A stretch of DNA of 64,000 bases from Rhynchopus sp. YZ270_cl-10. Its lineage: Eukaryota; Euglenozoa; Diplonemea; Diplonemida; Diplonemidae. The notes beneath the pieces were generated by a model that was not told the origin of the DNA, ran no database searches, and saw only the letters and a program-made list of their open reading frames with translations. The position numbers and the translations under genes are program-made. Positions 21,055 through 32,961 of this stretch are shown in pieces. The stretch spans positions 465,598 to 529,597 of the forward strand of contig OZ037834.1 of assembly GCA_964035575.1 (NCBI GenBank). Direction: 5' to 3'. Each line of letters starts with the position of its first letter. Positions within the stretch are counted from its first letter, which is position 1.

Positions 21055-23035
21055 ATGTTGGGGCAAAAATAGGGGTTTTTTTTGGGTTTTTGGGAATTTT
21101 TTGTTAGATGTGTGCACGTAAGGCACATTCATCTTTCAAGGATTTCTTTTCTTTTCTTTTTTGTGTTAAAATGATGAAAGATTTGTGTTCATTTGGGCGC
21201 TAAAATGAATTTTGGATCTTTCGTTACAAGTTTTAGTGTGTTTGATTTCAATTATTTGTCAAAATTATTCCAAAATGTGTTAGATATTTTTGTTTCGTTT
21301 GTAAAAAGAGATGGACTAGGCGCCCTTCTTTTCAAAGGAAGGGTGTTTTTTTGTTCTGTCTTTCAGAAAAAAAAGCAGGACAGTGAAGACTGTCATCTAT
21401 GGCAACTACACTAATCCAACAAAATTAATTAGAATTGCCAAACAAGCAAAACAAACAAAACAAAAAAAAATAGTTTTTTTTAGATTAGATAAGTTCGATT
21501 GTGTTTTTTTTCCCTTATCCCCTCATATCCCCTCACATTTTTCACATACGTTTGTTAGATGATGTGGCACAGTGAGGGGCTTTCGTTTTGCAATTTTCTC
21601 TCCACACCAAATTAATATGCTTTTCTTTTCGGCAAGAAAAAGAAAAAGAAACTTTGAACTTTTGGACAGTGGAGATTTGCACAACTGTGGCAACACAACC
21701 GAGGCAACTACACCAATCCAACAATTTATCAAAGAAAAAGAAAAAGAAAAGCAAAGGTCAAAGCAATACAGAGAAGAACCAACCATTTTTTGTTTTGTTT
21801 TTTTACCATCTTTTTATTAACCCCTCAAGCGGTACTTCTTTTGTACGTCTCACAAAATTTAAAAACCCCCCTCGCGCAATGTGATCAGAAATAGCGGTAT
21901 CCACGAAACGAGAGATAGGCGAGGAAAAGGCTGCGGTGGAGTTCACACGAGAAAAAAAAAGCGAGGTGTCTACACGTCATCAATTTTTCAAATAAACACA
22001 AAAAAAAAAAGCAAGCCAACGATTGATCTCGGACAAATGAAGCATTTTCCCCCCATTGAAACATTTTCCTCACTTTGCGCCAGAAAAAAATATGCAAAAC
22101 AGAATTTTTATTTGGCTGCGTTCAACGGGAGGAAAAGAAACTTTCTTTTTGTCTTACAAATAGATCAGTTAACGGTTGCTTTTTTGGCGGATTTTTTTGT
22201 GGATGGATCTTTCATTTATCTGGCAGCGTACAGTGGGTCAGTCGGAGGGGTGCCTGCATCAACAACTTCACTTTTTTTCTCATCTATTTAAGGTAACTAA
22301 GCACGAGAGGCTGAGGTTCATCTTATAAACTGTTTCCCCCCTTTTTTTTTTTGGTTTTTTTTTTTTGAGCATCTTCCCCTACACCCTTCATTTTCTGTTT
22401 TCCTACAATGGAAGACAGAACATTAGATTTTGTTAGCCGTCAGGGCACACACACACACACAAGGTGGGAACTTATACTTCCCTAACTATCCCCCCCTACG
22501 AGGTGTACCTAAGCACAGAGAGAGGCTGTAGGTACATCTTTGCAAAACTGTTCTTGTTGTTTTGTTTCTTTTTTTTCTTTTCTGTTGTTATTTCAATGTT
22601 AGATTTGCCTCCACCATCCCCCCACTATTCCCTCGCAATGTATTTGCTATTAGAACAAAAAAAAGGCAGCACATATTTTTTCTCTCATTGATTTTTGTAG
22701 TTGTATCTGATGTCGTGACTAATAGGGGTAATTCTTGTGCAGAATTTGGCTTTCATGTGTGTGTACGTTTCACCACAGCCTCTCCCATGGGGGGGTTTTT
22801 TTTTTTCGTGTGATGAACCCACCTAGGAATATTCCTTTTTTGCTAACTTTTTCGTTATGAGGAACACTTTTATTGATCCCTCCTCCTATGCTATCAATTG
22901 AACGCATGTTGGCATACGTTATTGGTGTGGCTGAAAGGGGTTGCTATTTTTGTGCTATTTTGGGTAGTCGGGCACACCACATACGTTATCATAGTCACCT
23001 TTCTCCCACCCCCACATCACAACACACCCTTGCAG
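21055..23035. other. Intergenic region dense in short repeat modules
   Basis: No gene. M4 (GGCAACACAACC ... CCAACAATTTATCAAA) occurs at 21668-21735, with a partial copy near 21395. M6 (GGGTCAGTCGGAGG...TGCCTGCATCAA) occurs at 22219-22280 and recurs at 28401-28455 and 48177-48240. M3 hairpins lie at 22290-22335 and, diverged, at 22500-22555. M1 (GGTGTGGCTGA ... CACACC) lies at 22924-22978. The rest is A/T-run and CA-repeat DNA. Confidence 0.6.
23010..23035 (+). promoter_or_regulatory. Likely trans-splice acceptor for the small membrane protein gene
   Basis: A C/A-rich stretch ends in CCCTTGCAG at 23035, ten bases before the ATG at 23046. Confidence 0.4.
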
Positions 23036-23045
23036 GCGGCACACA

Positions 23046-26000
23046 ATGTCACTTAGAATCACACAGCCGCAGATGATGCGGGCCACCAAGGCGGCGTTGG
23101 CGGCCAACCCTTACTACCACATGCCACGTAACGTGACGCGCACGGTCATGCGCGAGAACTGGAGGTTCACTGGACGTTTCCTCATGCTCTCGCAGCGCGA
23201 CCAGCAGGAGTACACCTACAGGAACTACTCCTATGGAAACTTCCCGCTGTGGTGGCACTGCCACTTCGACGCGATGTTCCTCACCTTCCTCGGAGCCTTC
23301 ATCGTTGTGTCGTACCTGTCGGCCGGTTCCTGGGCGTTCGTGCGCGCATTGGGTGGAGGTGCTGGACACGTATGCATCACTCCCACTAATAATATCACAA
23401 AAAAAAAAAAAAAAACACACACAACAAATTTGCAACGAAAAACCGTTGTTTTCCTTTTTATTCAGTTGTCATATTCTAATTTTTTTTTCCTTACACGTAG
23501 TGTTATTAGAAACTCGAGTAATAAAGCCAACGTTTAATCGCCTGATACCGACTATTTTCTCCTCCCCTTTAAAAATCACTTGCGCCAAAATTCAGATCTC
23601 ATACACTGTTTTTGGCTGCGTTCAACGAAAATAATCTTCCCCCCTTTTTCTAGTCGAGTAATCAAGATCAGTTGGCGACTGTAAGAGTCGAGTTTTATTA
23701 ACGTAACGCCCTTTTTGGTATCAGACGATTTTTTTTTTAATTCCGATTTCTCATCCAGGCCCCAGCCTAACCATCGACCCATCAACCCATGTTTTTGGCC
23801 CCCTTTTTTTTTTTTTTCCATCGACCCATCAACCCATCGACTCAGGTACCCGGGTCGATGGGTCGATGGGTACCGGGTTGACCCAGGGTTTTTTTTTGGG
23901 ATACCATCAACCCGGTAGGGGGTGATGGGGAATTTTTTGAGATACCATCGAGCCGGACTCAATTGATCAAACGTCGAAGGAAAAGGAAGCATGCAGCATG
24001 GCGAAAGGAAAAAAGTAGCGTACCGTGCGCCTGCGGCGCAATCTTGCATCACACCCTTCCCATGACATAGTTTGGCAGTAAAAATGTCCAAGTTTAAGCG
24101 CAATTTTTTGAAATGTTGCGTACCGTGGCTTCGCCAGGAACCTTTGGGTGACATGTCGCCATTTCTTTTGTAAAAAAACTGAGGTTACTGATAATTCGTG
24201 CACCATGTGTGCCTGGTGCAAATATGAATGAAGTGCCGAACTCCGTCGTTGGATCACCGAGGAACTCTCACATTCCGCCGGAGGCCCCCAACTTGAGCTG
24301 GGGTGGGGCTCGATTGAGTTTTCTTCTTGTGACTAGCTTGTCAGCGGAGAAAGCTCGGGAAGCACTAGTAAAAATCACTTTTATCTAACTCAGTGAAATA
24401 AAACTCGTGTAATTTTGCGGATTACCCACAAAAGTGAGTGGTATAATATGCCCTTTTTGTCACTCAATTTGAACCTAAAATGCGTGGGCGAGTGAAAAAA
24501 AGTATCACTCAGTGAAAAAAAGCACTTTTTCATCACCCCCCTTAAACACACTCAAACACTGCCAAAAACGAAGAAGGACAGGATACATGACACTTACGGA
24601 TACCAAGTCTCAGCGGGTATGAGAAGCAAGGAGGTGTACAAGAAGAAATGGGACGAGTTCTTGCGGCTTTCAAACCTCCGTAAGCCATCCTGCTTGGGCG
24701 AAGAACATTTCGCTGTCTACTTTTATCATCTTCGCACTGTGCGAAACCTGGCAACCAGCACATGCTGGACTACTCACAGCATGTACACAAGTACCTGGAA
24801 ATTGAGACCAGGCGTATCCCAGGTTGACCTCTCATTGAAGACGACGTCGAAAAATGAGCAACAGAAGCAGGCCTAAGCCTTCATACCGAGTGATCTGGTC
24901 CGCTTCGTGTGACACGGACCTCGACAACGACACGTACTGGCTTGTGAGGAAGTCATGCATCTCAGTAAGGTTCTTCGGTGGATTGCGTACTGCGATCTTT
25001 TTTCTTGCTTTTAATTGGGCACCCAAATACCCACGGGTACCTCAAAACACCTCATACCCCTGCCAAACATAGTATTTCGTAACAAAAAGGGCATATTATA
25101 TACTCACTTTTATAGGTAATCCGCAAAATTAAACTCGTTTATTTCCCCGTTAGATAAAAGATCGTATCTGATTCAAAAAGCGCACTTCATTCACCTCGGG
25201 TGGTGTGCTTCAGAGTTGCATGCTCCATGGCAACTCGCTGCGCTCGTTACCATGAACCATTTTAGTACACTCGCTGCGCTCGTGCACTAAAATCGGCAAC
25301 TCTGAAGCACACCACCCTCGGGTGAAATAAAGTGCACTTTTTGTCATCAGATAAATAACTATGTTCTCTCTTTTTTTTTTTTTTTTTCCCAAATGGGTCG
25401 ATGGTTTTGGCTGAGGCCCGGAAGTTAGGCTGAGGCCTGTTCTCATCAAAGAAGACAATAGAAGAAAAAAATACACCAACACAACAAACAGGATCAATTC
25501 ATGCAAGTCGTGATGAACTGCGGAATGAAGGGAACCTCCCCGGGACCGGTATGGGCCAGTTTTTTTGCATCTCTTCTTTTGAACTAAATCAGCAGAGACC
25601 TTCGGATCTTATTTGCCAAATTTTTTTTTTTTTTGTTGTCTTTTTCAGAGCGAACGATATCATGTCACTGACATGCTTTTTTTGTGATAATTTTTTTTGC
25701 ATAAAAATTCCATGTCAGTGACTTGCTCTATAGCATCGTCCTATTCCATGCTATATCATGTCATTTTAACATAATCTTTATTTAGGGGCATCCCAGAATA
25801 AAATAGCAACCCTCATTAAAAAAACTGCCGATTTTATGTTGTCTACAACCAGTTTTAGGGACATGCAGTGTACAGAGTCAATGTAGATGCTTCAATGCAA
25901 CAAACGAACAACAACAAAAAGAGACTCACGTAACTAACCTGTTATTTATCATGTCTTTGGCATCTACTTGGTCCCTATGTGCACTATAAGAAACAGTAAT

Positions 26001-26167
26001 TGGTACTGCAGAAATCCAAAATATTAAGTACGACTACGCGAAGAAGTACGCAATATGGGGTCGTCAGGAGCACCAGTAATATATTAAAAAAAAATCCCCC
26101 AACACACACATAGGTCTGGTTCGAAGAAGAGGCGAGGCAGAAGAAGCTGGGACTGTTCGCAGAATAA
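23046..26167 (+). CDS. Small single-pass membrane protein, function unknown
   Basis: Three exons, 23046-23369, 25492-25548 and 26114-26167, all phase 0 with GT-AG borders, encode 144 residues. The N-terminal 60 residues are basic and aromatic (MSLRITQPQMMRATKAALAA, then RENWRFTGRFLMLSQRDQQE). Residues about 76-100 (FDAMFLTFLGAFIVVSYLSA) form one membrane helix. Exon 2 adds DQFMQVVMNCGMKGTSPGP and exon 3 ends VWFEEEARQKKLGLFAE. Small, basic, one-helix proteins of this shape are typical of mitochondrial inner-membrane complexes, including lineage-specific subunits in Euglenozoa; this is inference only. No family recognised. Clean frame through a 57-nt exon supports the model. Intron 1 (2.1 kb) is filled with nested transposons, and intron 2 holds module M8. 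Confidence 0.7.
23963..24330 (+). repeat. Dispersed repeat with GTACCGTGGCTTCGCC (plus copy)
   Basis: Matches 34975-35335 on the opposite strand over most of its length: the TTCGACGTTTGATC edge, the TGCGCCTGCGGCGCAATC block, CCATGACATAGTTTGGCAGT, CATTCCGCCGGAGGCC. A partial copy is at 11080-11180. No ORF; perhaps a non-autonomous element. Confidence 0.65.
24378..25160. mobile_element. TIR DNA element encoding a short YKKKWDEF protein
   Basis: The arms start CTTTTATCTAAC and end GTTAGATAAAAG, and pair over about 75 bp (AACTCGTGTAATTTTGCGGA against TCCGCAAAATTAAACTCGTT inverted; ATGCCCTTTTTG against AAAAAGGGCATA). The interior encodes MRSKEVYKKKWDEFLRLSNL...EEHFAVYFYHLRTVRN (24619-24876), then a second short frame, MSNRSRPKPSYRVIWSASCD (24854 on). 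It is related to 5588-6474 and to the ORF at 6771-6998. A tyrosine-recombinase-like N-terminal domain is possible; no catalytic domain is seen. Confidence 0.7.
25176..25339. mobile_element. Hairpin MITE
   Basis: CGGGTGGTGTGCTTCAGAGT at the left is mirrored by ACTCTGAAGCACACCACCCT at the right, with outer arms AAAGCGCACTTCATTCACC / GGTGAAATAAAGTGCACTTT. The loop carries two CTCGCTGCGCTCG motifs. Confidence 0.75.
25850..25920 (+). repeat. Intronic module M8, shared with 43797-43865
   Basis: GGGACATGCAGTGTA, then GTAGATGCTTCAA, then GCAACAAACGAACAACAACA, in the same order. This copy is in intron 2 of the small membrane protein gene, the other in intron 1 of calcineurin. Confidence 0.75.
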
Positions 26168-27472
26168 GCCCCCCAACCCTGAGGGACGTCCATCTTCATA
26201 ACCCCTCCCCCCCCCCGCCCCCAGCTTTTTTTCCCCTCGTCGTTCAGCAATCCCCTCTTTTTTTTTTTTTTGTTGCACCTCATTCGCCCCTCCCTTAACA
26301 CTCCTTAAGGGGGAAGAAGGGGGGGGGGGACAAGGTTGCTTGTATCAATCGATCGTTTATGAAGATGCATCGGGAGTGTGTAAACAGAACAGGGGAAAAG
26401 GGGAGGGGGGAATGGTGTAGGTTATAGGGGAGGTTATTTTGACATATTTTTTCTTTTTTTCTTTTTTTGGTCTTTATATGAGGTCTTAAGAACCAATATT
26501 CGGGGTGATTTTTTAAAAAGTTTTGTTGTTGTTGCAAAAAAAAAAATAAAATTGAGGCAAAAAAAAAGACATAATAAAAAATGAAGTACCCAGTCTTGAC
26601 GAGAGACTGTTGTGTATTTCTCTTTCTTCTCCCCCCCTTCACCTCCCCCTTCACGTCCACACCCTGGATAGGACTAGGTTTTATATGAATATTTGGAGGG
26701 GGTCCCTCAATTCGGTACAGAGACAACAAAAGGGGAATTGTATGTTTTTTTTGTTTTGTTTTGTTTTTTGTTTTTTGTTTTTTTTTTTTGCTAAGATCTA
26801 ATGAGAGGAGAAGTGTTATGTTGTTTCGTATTTTTTTGCAACAGCACTCCAGTCTCTTTGTTTCTTAATTATACACAAATAGTTTTTTTATTATAAAATT
26901 TCTGTTCTTTCACCAAGCACAAGAAAACCACAACCACGATTTTTATTCTTTGTCAATATAATTCCTCAGTTTAGCTGTAAAAAGATGTGTTTTTTTTTTC
27001 GGAGTAATTTTGTTTTGTTTGAGATTTTTTTTAGAAGAAAATTTCAAGATCTAAAACCAAAAAAGAGAACATGCAACAACAAATGAAAAAGTCTTGGAGG
27101 AAGAACAAAAAAAGGGGAGGCTGAACCCCCACACTCACTTTCCCCCTCCAGCACACTTCATCTATTACCTCCGGCTTTTACCTCAAAACCGTCCTACAAA
27201 CAACACCCCTTCCGACAAGGGAAAACATACCAGAGTGTTCTTCTCTGTCAATTTATCGAAGTTCGAAACATTCACCACCCACTCTCATCATCTAACCCCC
27301 TATCCCATTTATTCAGGAAGCTGGGAAGTGTGTGACACACCCCAACACACCCCACCTCCCCCCTAACATATAACACGGTTCACCTATTTGAACCCTTTGT
27401 GATCAACTAAACGGGTCATAAAAATCTACACAATATTTTCCCCCTGAAATCAACCGCCTTTAAGTTGCAAAG

Positions 27473-30400
27473 ATGGCGGGGATTTTCAAGGATTTTCAGC
27501 GGATGATTGATATTTCTGAGGAAGGGGAGCGAGCAGAGAAGGATGGGGACGGGGCGAGCACCGGAGGGGACGAGACGCGTCCGGTGGTGGAAGGCAGCAC
27601 TGCGGCGCTGGAGAAGGAGCTGGCGCGGGCATCGGATCAGTACACCCGGAAGAGTGCGCAGTACACAGAGCTTCTCGAGGAAACGTGCAAATTACGAACC
27701 GAATATGATGACCACAAAACACAGACAGACAAGGAGATAAAACAGTTGAAACGTGATCTAAAAGAGGCCACGAAGTCTAATGAGGTATTGCTTGAGCGCG
27801 GTTTCTAGAGGGATGACACAGAGAGAAAACAACTAAACAACTATGTGTATTCCTCCGTAATGATGTGAAGGGTGGTTTTTTTTTTTTGAAGGTGCTCTCG
27901 GTTCGATAATCAACCGAAGAAGCAGTACCCCCTGCGTCCGGCTCCGATGAATGGTGAGGCGTTTGCGCTTTCAACTTCCCTCTTTTTTAATTTTTAAACC
28001 TGATTCTGTGAGGTGCACTCTTTTATGTTAAACAACAACACCAACAGGCACTCAAAAAGGCCGCAGACAGCCAGGGCTCCGGGAGCAACATGGACGAGGT
28101 GTACACGACAGGTATGAACCTTGGACACACGAAATTCATATGGTCCCCCTCCTACACCTCACATCTGTTGCTACCAAAAAAACTTTATTTAAGAAAATAT
28201 AGCAAAATATATTTCACTGCCGGACAGTAAATGTTGTCGATTTTACTTTTGTGGCTTTTTTCACCGTTGGCCAGTGAAATTCATCACCTATTTCGTTGTC
28301 CTTGAAGATTCCCCCAAAGAGAACTGATACCGAACACCACATGGTTTTTTACATCTGCTGTTGTAGGCCGCAGGGTACTTTGTGTTTTCATCCGGATGGC
28401 TGGCATCGTATGAGGGTCAGTCGGGAGGTGCCTGCATCAATAACTACAGTTTTTTTGAAATATGAGGACTGCATGGTTGGGGGGTCCACCCCCTGGTACA
28501 GTCGGTCATTTGTACCAAAGGTACACTGTAACGAGAGGGGTTTTGTATTTTGGTGTGGCGTGAAAGGGGGTGCTACTTTCTGCTATTTTCTGCTATTCTG
28601 GGCATCTGGATTTTTTGGTGCGGCTGAAGGGAGGTGCTATTTTCTGCTATTTTGGGGTCGTCAGCCACACCACATTTCTTGTTTTTTTTTTTGCAGGTCT
28701 AGAACGCCAGGTTGAAACCCTAAAGGAGCGTGCGAAGGTGGCAGAGGCTGAGGTGGTGCGGTCGGAGAAGCGCTACAACGCTTCAGAGCGTGCCCGCCAG
28801 CTCCTGGAACAGAGCACTACAGGTGACCTGGAGGCCATGCACAGCAGAATGGCGGCAATGAAGGAGCGCGCTGAGGTATTTTCTTCTTCTTCTCCCTCCA
28901 GCTATAACATTCGCTGCGGGATCTCTGATAAGATAGGTCAAAAACTGTACTAAACCTTTTGGGGTGCTAAAGCTGTATTATTCCCACACTCCTCCCATCT
29001 CCCTCCCCTTCCCTCCCTTCACAGACCCAACAACAACAAGCCTCACGGGACCTAGAAGAGCTTCGCGAACGTCTCCGCAACGCTGAAGCAGGCAGCCCTG
29101 CCGCACCCCCAACACCATCCTCCGAACAGGACCCCACCCCTGGAGCATCGTCTCCGGGTCCTACTCCGACCACAGCGTCGTCAGCTGAGGTGGACTCTCT
29201 GAGAGCAGAAGTGGTCGAACTCACGAGGCAACTGAACGACGCACATTTGGAAACAGCTGAGATGCAGGGACGCCTCAATACGATGCGAAAGGAGGGGGAG
29301 GAGCAGAGCGCGAAGATGCGCGACATTGAAGAAAGCCAGGAGCAGCTGGCGGCGCAACATAATGAGGATATAGGGCAGAAAGATGAACGGATTGGGGCAC
29401 TCGAGGCGGAACTATCCAAGCAGGATTCGGAGCTAGAAACAGCGAGGAAGCAGGAGACGCAAAAGGTCGAAGCATTAGGCGAAGAACACCTCCAACGACA
29501 GCGGGAGCTCATTGATCTGAGAACACGACAAACAGAGCATACCCAACTCCAGGAAACCCTCCGTCGACAGCTTGACGACGAGAAAGAAGCAACCCGCCAT
29601 GTATTACAAATGCTTGACGACTCAAGAGACGAAAACATCCGCAAAGAAGAAGCCTCAACAGAACTATACACCGCTAACGAAGACGCCCGCGCACGACTAG
29701 CAACATTAGAATCACAATCCGCACAATACATGAAAATGCTGCAGGCCAAAGAAGACGAAATCGAAGCGTCAGAACGTGAAAGACGGAGTCTCCAGATCAG
29801 TCTTGAGGAGGGTGTAAAAGAGGTGGAGACTGCGAGAGAAAAGCAACGCAGTTCGGAGCAACGGGCGAACGACACTGACCGGGACTTACGTTTAAAGGAG
29901 CAACGTTGTCGTGATCTCGAATTTGAATTGGAGCGGACGCAGAGCGATGTGGAACACAGAGTAGGTAACCAAAAGAGCGCGTTGAGTGGGGCCGAGGAAG
30001 AAGCAGCGATGCTGCAACAGCGTTTGGTCGAAGCAGAACGCAAAATAGTCGAGGTCCTCCGCATGAAGGACGAAGGCAACGCGAGAATGCGGGCCGCAGA
30101 ACTGCGGGTATCTGAACTGGAACGTGCCCCCCCACGACGCCTTGGGGTCACCACAGGGAACCGATCTGCGTCACCTGGTGTCATTGAACTACTACATCAA
30201 GCTGCCGAAGGGGGCACCTCCGCTGCACGTGGTCGAGGTGGCGCGGGTACAGCGGGTCTGCCCTACAAGGCGCAAAGCAGTTGGAACATACAACGTGCCA
30301 TGTGTCTCATGTTAATTGCCCTGTTCGTTCTGGTCGGAATGTACCATGCCCAGTGGTCCTCAGGCATTGTGCAGTCAACGCAAGAGATAGACCTTCAAAA

Positions 30401-30485
30401 GTCAGTGACACATCTCCGTGCATTGCTCACCTCGCAAGAAACTGCGCTGACAAATTGCAGGGAAAAATGCCTCCCGAAAGAGTAG
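27473..30485 (+). CDS. Golgin-like coiled-coil protein with C-terminal membrane anchor
   Basis: Exons 27473-27784, 28048-28111, 28697-28875 and 29025-30485 join in frame to 671 residues. The N-terminus MAGIFKDFQRMIDISEEGER is acidic. From residue about 45 to 590 almost everything is heptad-patterned Glu/Lys/Arg/Gln coiled coil (LEKELARASDQYTRKSAQY, LRAEVVELTRQLNDAHLE), broken by a Pro/Ser/Thr linker (AAPPTPSSEQDPTPGASS). Residues about 613-632 (RAMCLMLIALFVLVGMYHAQ) form one membrane helix, followed by about 40 residues. A long coiled coil with a near-C-terminal anchor is the layout of golgin-84, CASP and giantin-like Golgi tethers; I infer a vesicle-tethering or organelle-scaffold role. Intron 2 carries modules M6, M2 and a full M1 element. 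Confidence 0.82.
28552..28671. mobile_element. M1 element: intronic TIR repeat (second copy at 46080-46207)
   Basis: Starts GGTGTGGC and ends TCAGCCACACC. Inside, two half-units each read GAAGGGAGGTGCTATTTTCT or close to it, joined by TTCTGGGCATCTG. The same element lies in calcineurin intron 2, and a half-size relative at 22924-22978. Confidence 0.8.
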
Positions 30486-31142
30486 AGCTCTTTTTTTTTT
30501 TGAAAAGATTCCAGCCAGTGCTCCCCCCCTCCCCTGCGTCTGTTGATGAATTTAAATGCGTTTGTTGTCAAACTTCTCCTCTATTCAGGAGCATCCGCGG
30601 GGGGTTCGATAACTGGAGATCTGGTGGCAGAAGGCCCCCTTTTTTTTATTGATATTGTTTTCCAGCTTTGAGCGCACAAAAGACCCGATCTTTATTTTTG
30701 TATTTCCAATTTCCATTTAGGAGTAACAGGAGGGGGGGAGGGGTGGGTTAGGGTAGATAACACTTTTGAAAAAAAAAAAAAAAAAAAAAAAAAAAAACAG
30801 TGGAGACAGAGCTCGCGCTAAAGTCCATCCCTCATCCCGGGATTTTTGGGGGTTTTGGTAGGAACGTTTTTTTTTTGCAGTACGGGGATTTCATTAAGAA
30901 ACCAGAAGTTCTAATATTGTTGAGTAAGACCACCACATGGTGGACTTGCATATGCATGTGACCCCGCCGTGGAACGCAATTGGCTCGGAAAGTCAAAAGA
31001 AAGAGGAGAAAAAAGAAAAGGAAAAAAAAAAATAGTTGGTTACCGTGCGCCTGCGGCGCTGCCTGTTCCCTTCCAGTTTCTACAGGCAAACACTTGCCCC
31101 CTTTACCTTACACTGACGGGTTTTGACCAAAACCAAGAACTT

Positions 31143-31575
31143 GTCCATTTCGGCAAATTGACCCCACCACAGAACGGACGAATTCCGGAAATGCAAATGC
31201 CGGTGTTTTCGCGCATTTTCATGTTGCAAGACGTCAGGATCAGGGAGAGAAAATCTGGTTGTGGGATTTACATTGGCCCTCTTTACCCACATGGATTTTG
31301 ACCAAAACCAAAAAATTGGCCATTTCGGCAAAGTGACCCCACCACAGCGCGGACGGATTCCGGAAATTCCAATCGCGGTATGTTTTGGGGCTGAAAACCC
31401 ACTGATTTTCAGGAGAAAAATTGCTTCCAAATCTCGGAATTTTCCGAATTTTCCTGAAAATGACCCTTGTTTACGAGTATGGGTTCATATTTTGCGAAAA
31501 TTTAAGTCACTAAAATTTTGTCCATTTTTCCGTATATACCCCACCACAAGCCGGGATTGGCCCGGAAATGCCACA
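31143..31575 (+). repeat. CCATTTCGGCAAA repeat, three spaced copies
   Basis: Each copy reads CCATTTCGGCAAA, then TGACCCCACCACAG, then GGATTCCGGAAAT or close. Copies start near 31143, 31318 and 31514. Others are at 11850-11912, 49563-49620 and, inverted, 49410-49480. Confidence 0.7.
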
Positions 31576-31974
31576 AAACGGGGTTTCCGGGCCTCCCCAG
31601 CTAACCTTTTCAAGGAACGTTTTTCCGTACCCGAAATCCATTTTTTCCCCATTTTTTCCCATAATTAGCGCGACCACTGAGTGGAGATTGCACAAACTGT
31701 GGCAACACAACCCGAGGCAACTACACTACTCCAACAATTTATCAAAATAAAATGGGTATTAACGAGAGTGGGTGGTTATGGAGTTGGGGAGTAATAGAGA
31801 AGTGAACACACCTCCCCTCTTTTTTTTAAAAATTGGGATTTTTGCGCATTCAGGGCACTCCCTCACAACTCATTGCTAGCCTTTTATTTTGCTGAACAAA
31901 AAGAAGAGGAAGGAAAAAAACACAAAACTGGGGGAAAATTATTGGAGTTATGTCAAATGATGATGATGGAAGAT

Positions 31975-32111
31975 GAGTGACGACACCTCCCCCTTTTTTT
32001 TTCCAGTTGTGTGTGCACGTTTAGGAAACGGTAACTTCCTCTGTAGCCCCACCGACTCCATTTTCTTGGAGCTTCCAGGACATTGATCTGTTCCCCCTAA
32101 AAAGGAATGGT
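31975..32111. repeat. Module M7 (second copy at 47162-47294)
   Basis: A 135-bp repeat, highly similar in both places: GAGTGACGACACC, TTCCAGTTG, GTGCACGTTTAGGAA, AGCCCCACCGACTCCATTTT, GGAGCTTCCAGGAC, AAAAGGAATGGT. Non-coding. Confidence 0.85.
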
Positions 32112-32961
32112 GAAAAAAAAATTGCAAGAAAAAAAGAACAACCGGAACAACAACAACAAGCGAACACAACGACACATATAAAAAAAAAGTAACAATAAAA
32201 ATAGAGTGACACCACCTTCGTTTTTGATACAGCAAACTGTACGCTGCATGCTTTATCTTTTAGCGATCTTATTCCCGCCCAAATTAGCGACTCACGGTTT
32301 GTACTCCTCTATATCCTCCCCCACACTGCGAAACAGGCAGATGACCCCCCAACCGGACCCTAACACCACACAGGATTCATGTCTCTGTGTTTTGCAATGA
32401 TCCTTTCATCTGATGAGGTGGAAAGCGGGAGGAGCACATTCTCAGATGTAAACCACAAAATGGATTTGTAGGACTGCTGTTGGGGGGTGTCCACCCCCTC
32501 CCCTGTCCATACACCCGGTAATACATAAAGGTACACTGTTCACGAGAGGGCTGTTGTATTTCAACTCTACTTTTTTTTCAAACCCCTTTATCCCTCACCA
32601 CCCCCTCTCCTCATTCTCCCCCCTCACAACCAGAACACACAACCACACAAAAAAAAAACCCCTCTTTTTTTTTTTTTTTTCCTTCTTCCATTTTTTATAC
32701 ACAAATCATTCGTATTCCAGAAAAGCTGACCTCACATACAACCACACCTTAGATTCATCTACACAAAAAAAGTTCTTTTCTATTGTATTAGTCTCGTCAA
32801 ATATCTCTATCTTTCATTCTCAAAAAAACCCCCTTTTGTAAGGCTACACCAGACCTTCAGCCCTTTTCTAGTACATTCCGCTTATTTACCTAGGGAGGGG
32901 GACCTTGGTGATTCATCGATTGGTATTGTTTGATATATTAAAAAAAAGGGGCAAAAATATC

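Larger units (their letters stand above)
23756..25441. mobile_element. Composite of nested TIR elements in an intron
   Basis: The outer arms are CAGGCCCCAGCCTAACC plus ATCGACCCAT at 23756-23785, and ATGGGTCGATGG ... GGCTGAGGCCTG at 25393-25440, in inverted orientation. Inside lie a GGGTCGATGGGTCGATGG minisatellite (23815-23890), the dispersed GTACCGTGGCTTCGCC repeat (23963-24330), a complete TIR element (24378-25160) and a hairpin MITE (25176-25339). The order suggests later elements landing inside an older one. All are removed with intron 1. Confidence 0.5.
30486..32893. other. Intergenic region with several repeat families
   Basis: No gene. Three copies of the CCATTTCGGCAAA repeat lie at 31143-31205, 31318-31378 and 31514-31575. 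M4 is at 31681-31747, M7 at 31975-32111, M2 at 32440-32575. A long A run is at 30768-30797. 32630-32880 is T/C-rich, leading to a candidate trans-splice acceptor (CTTATTTACCTAG, 32893) for the next gene. Confidence 0.55.
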
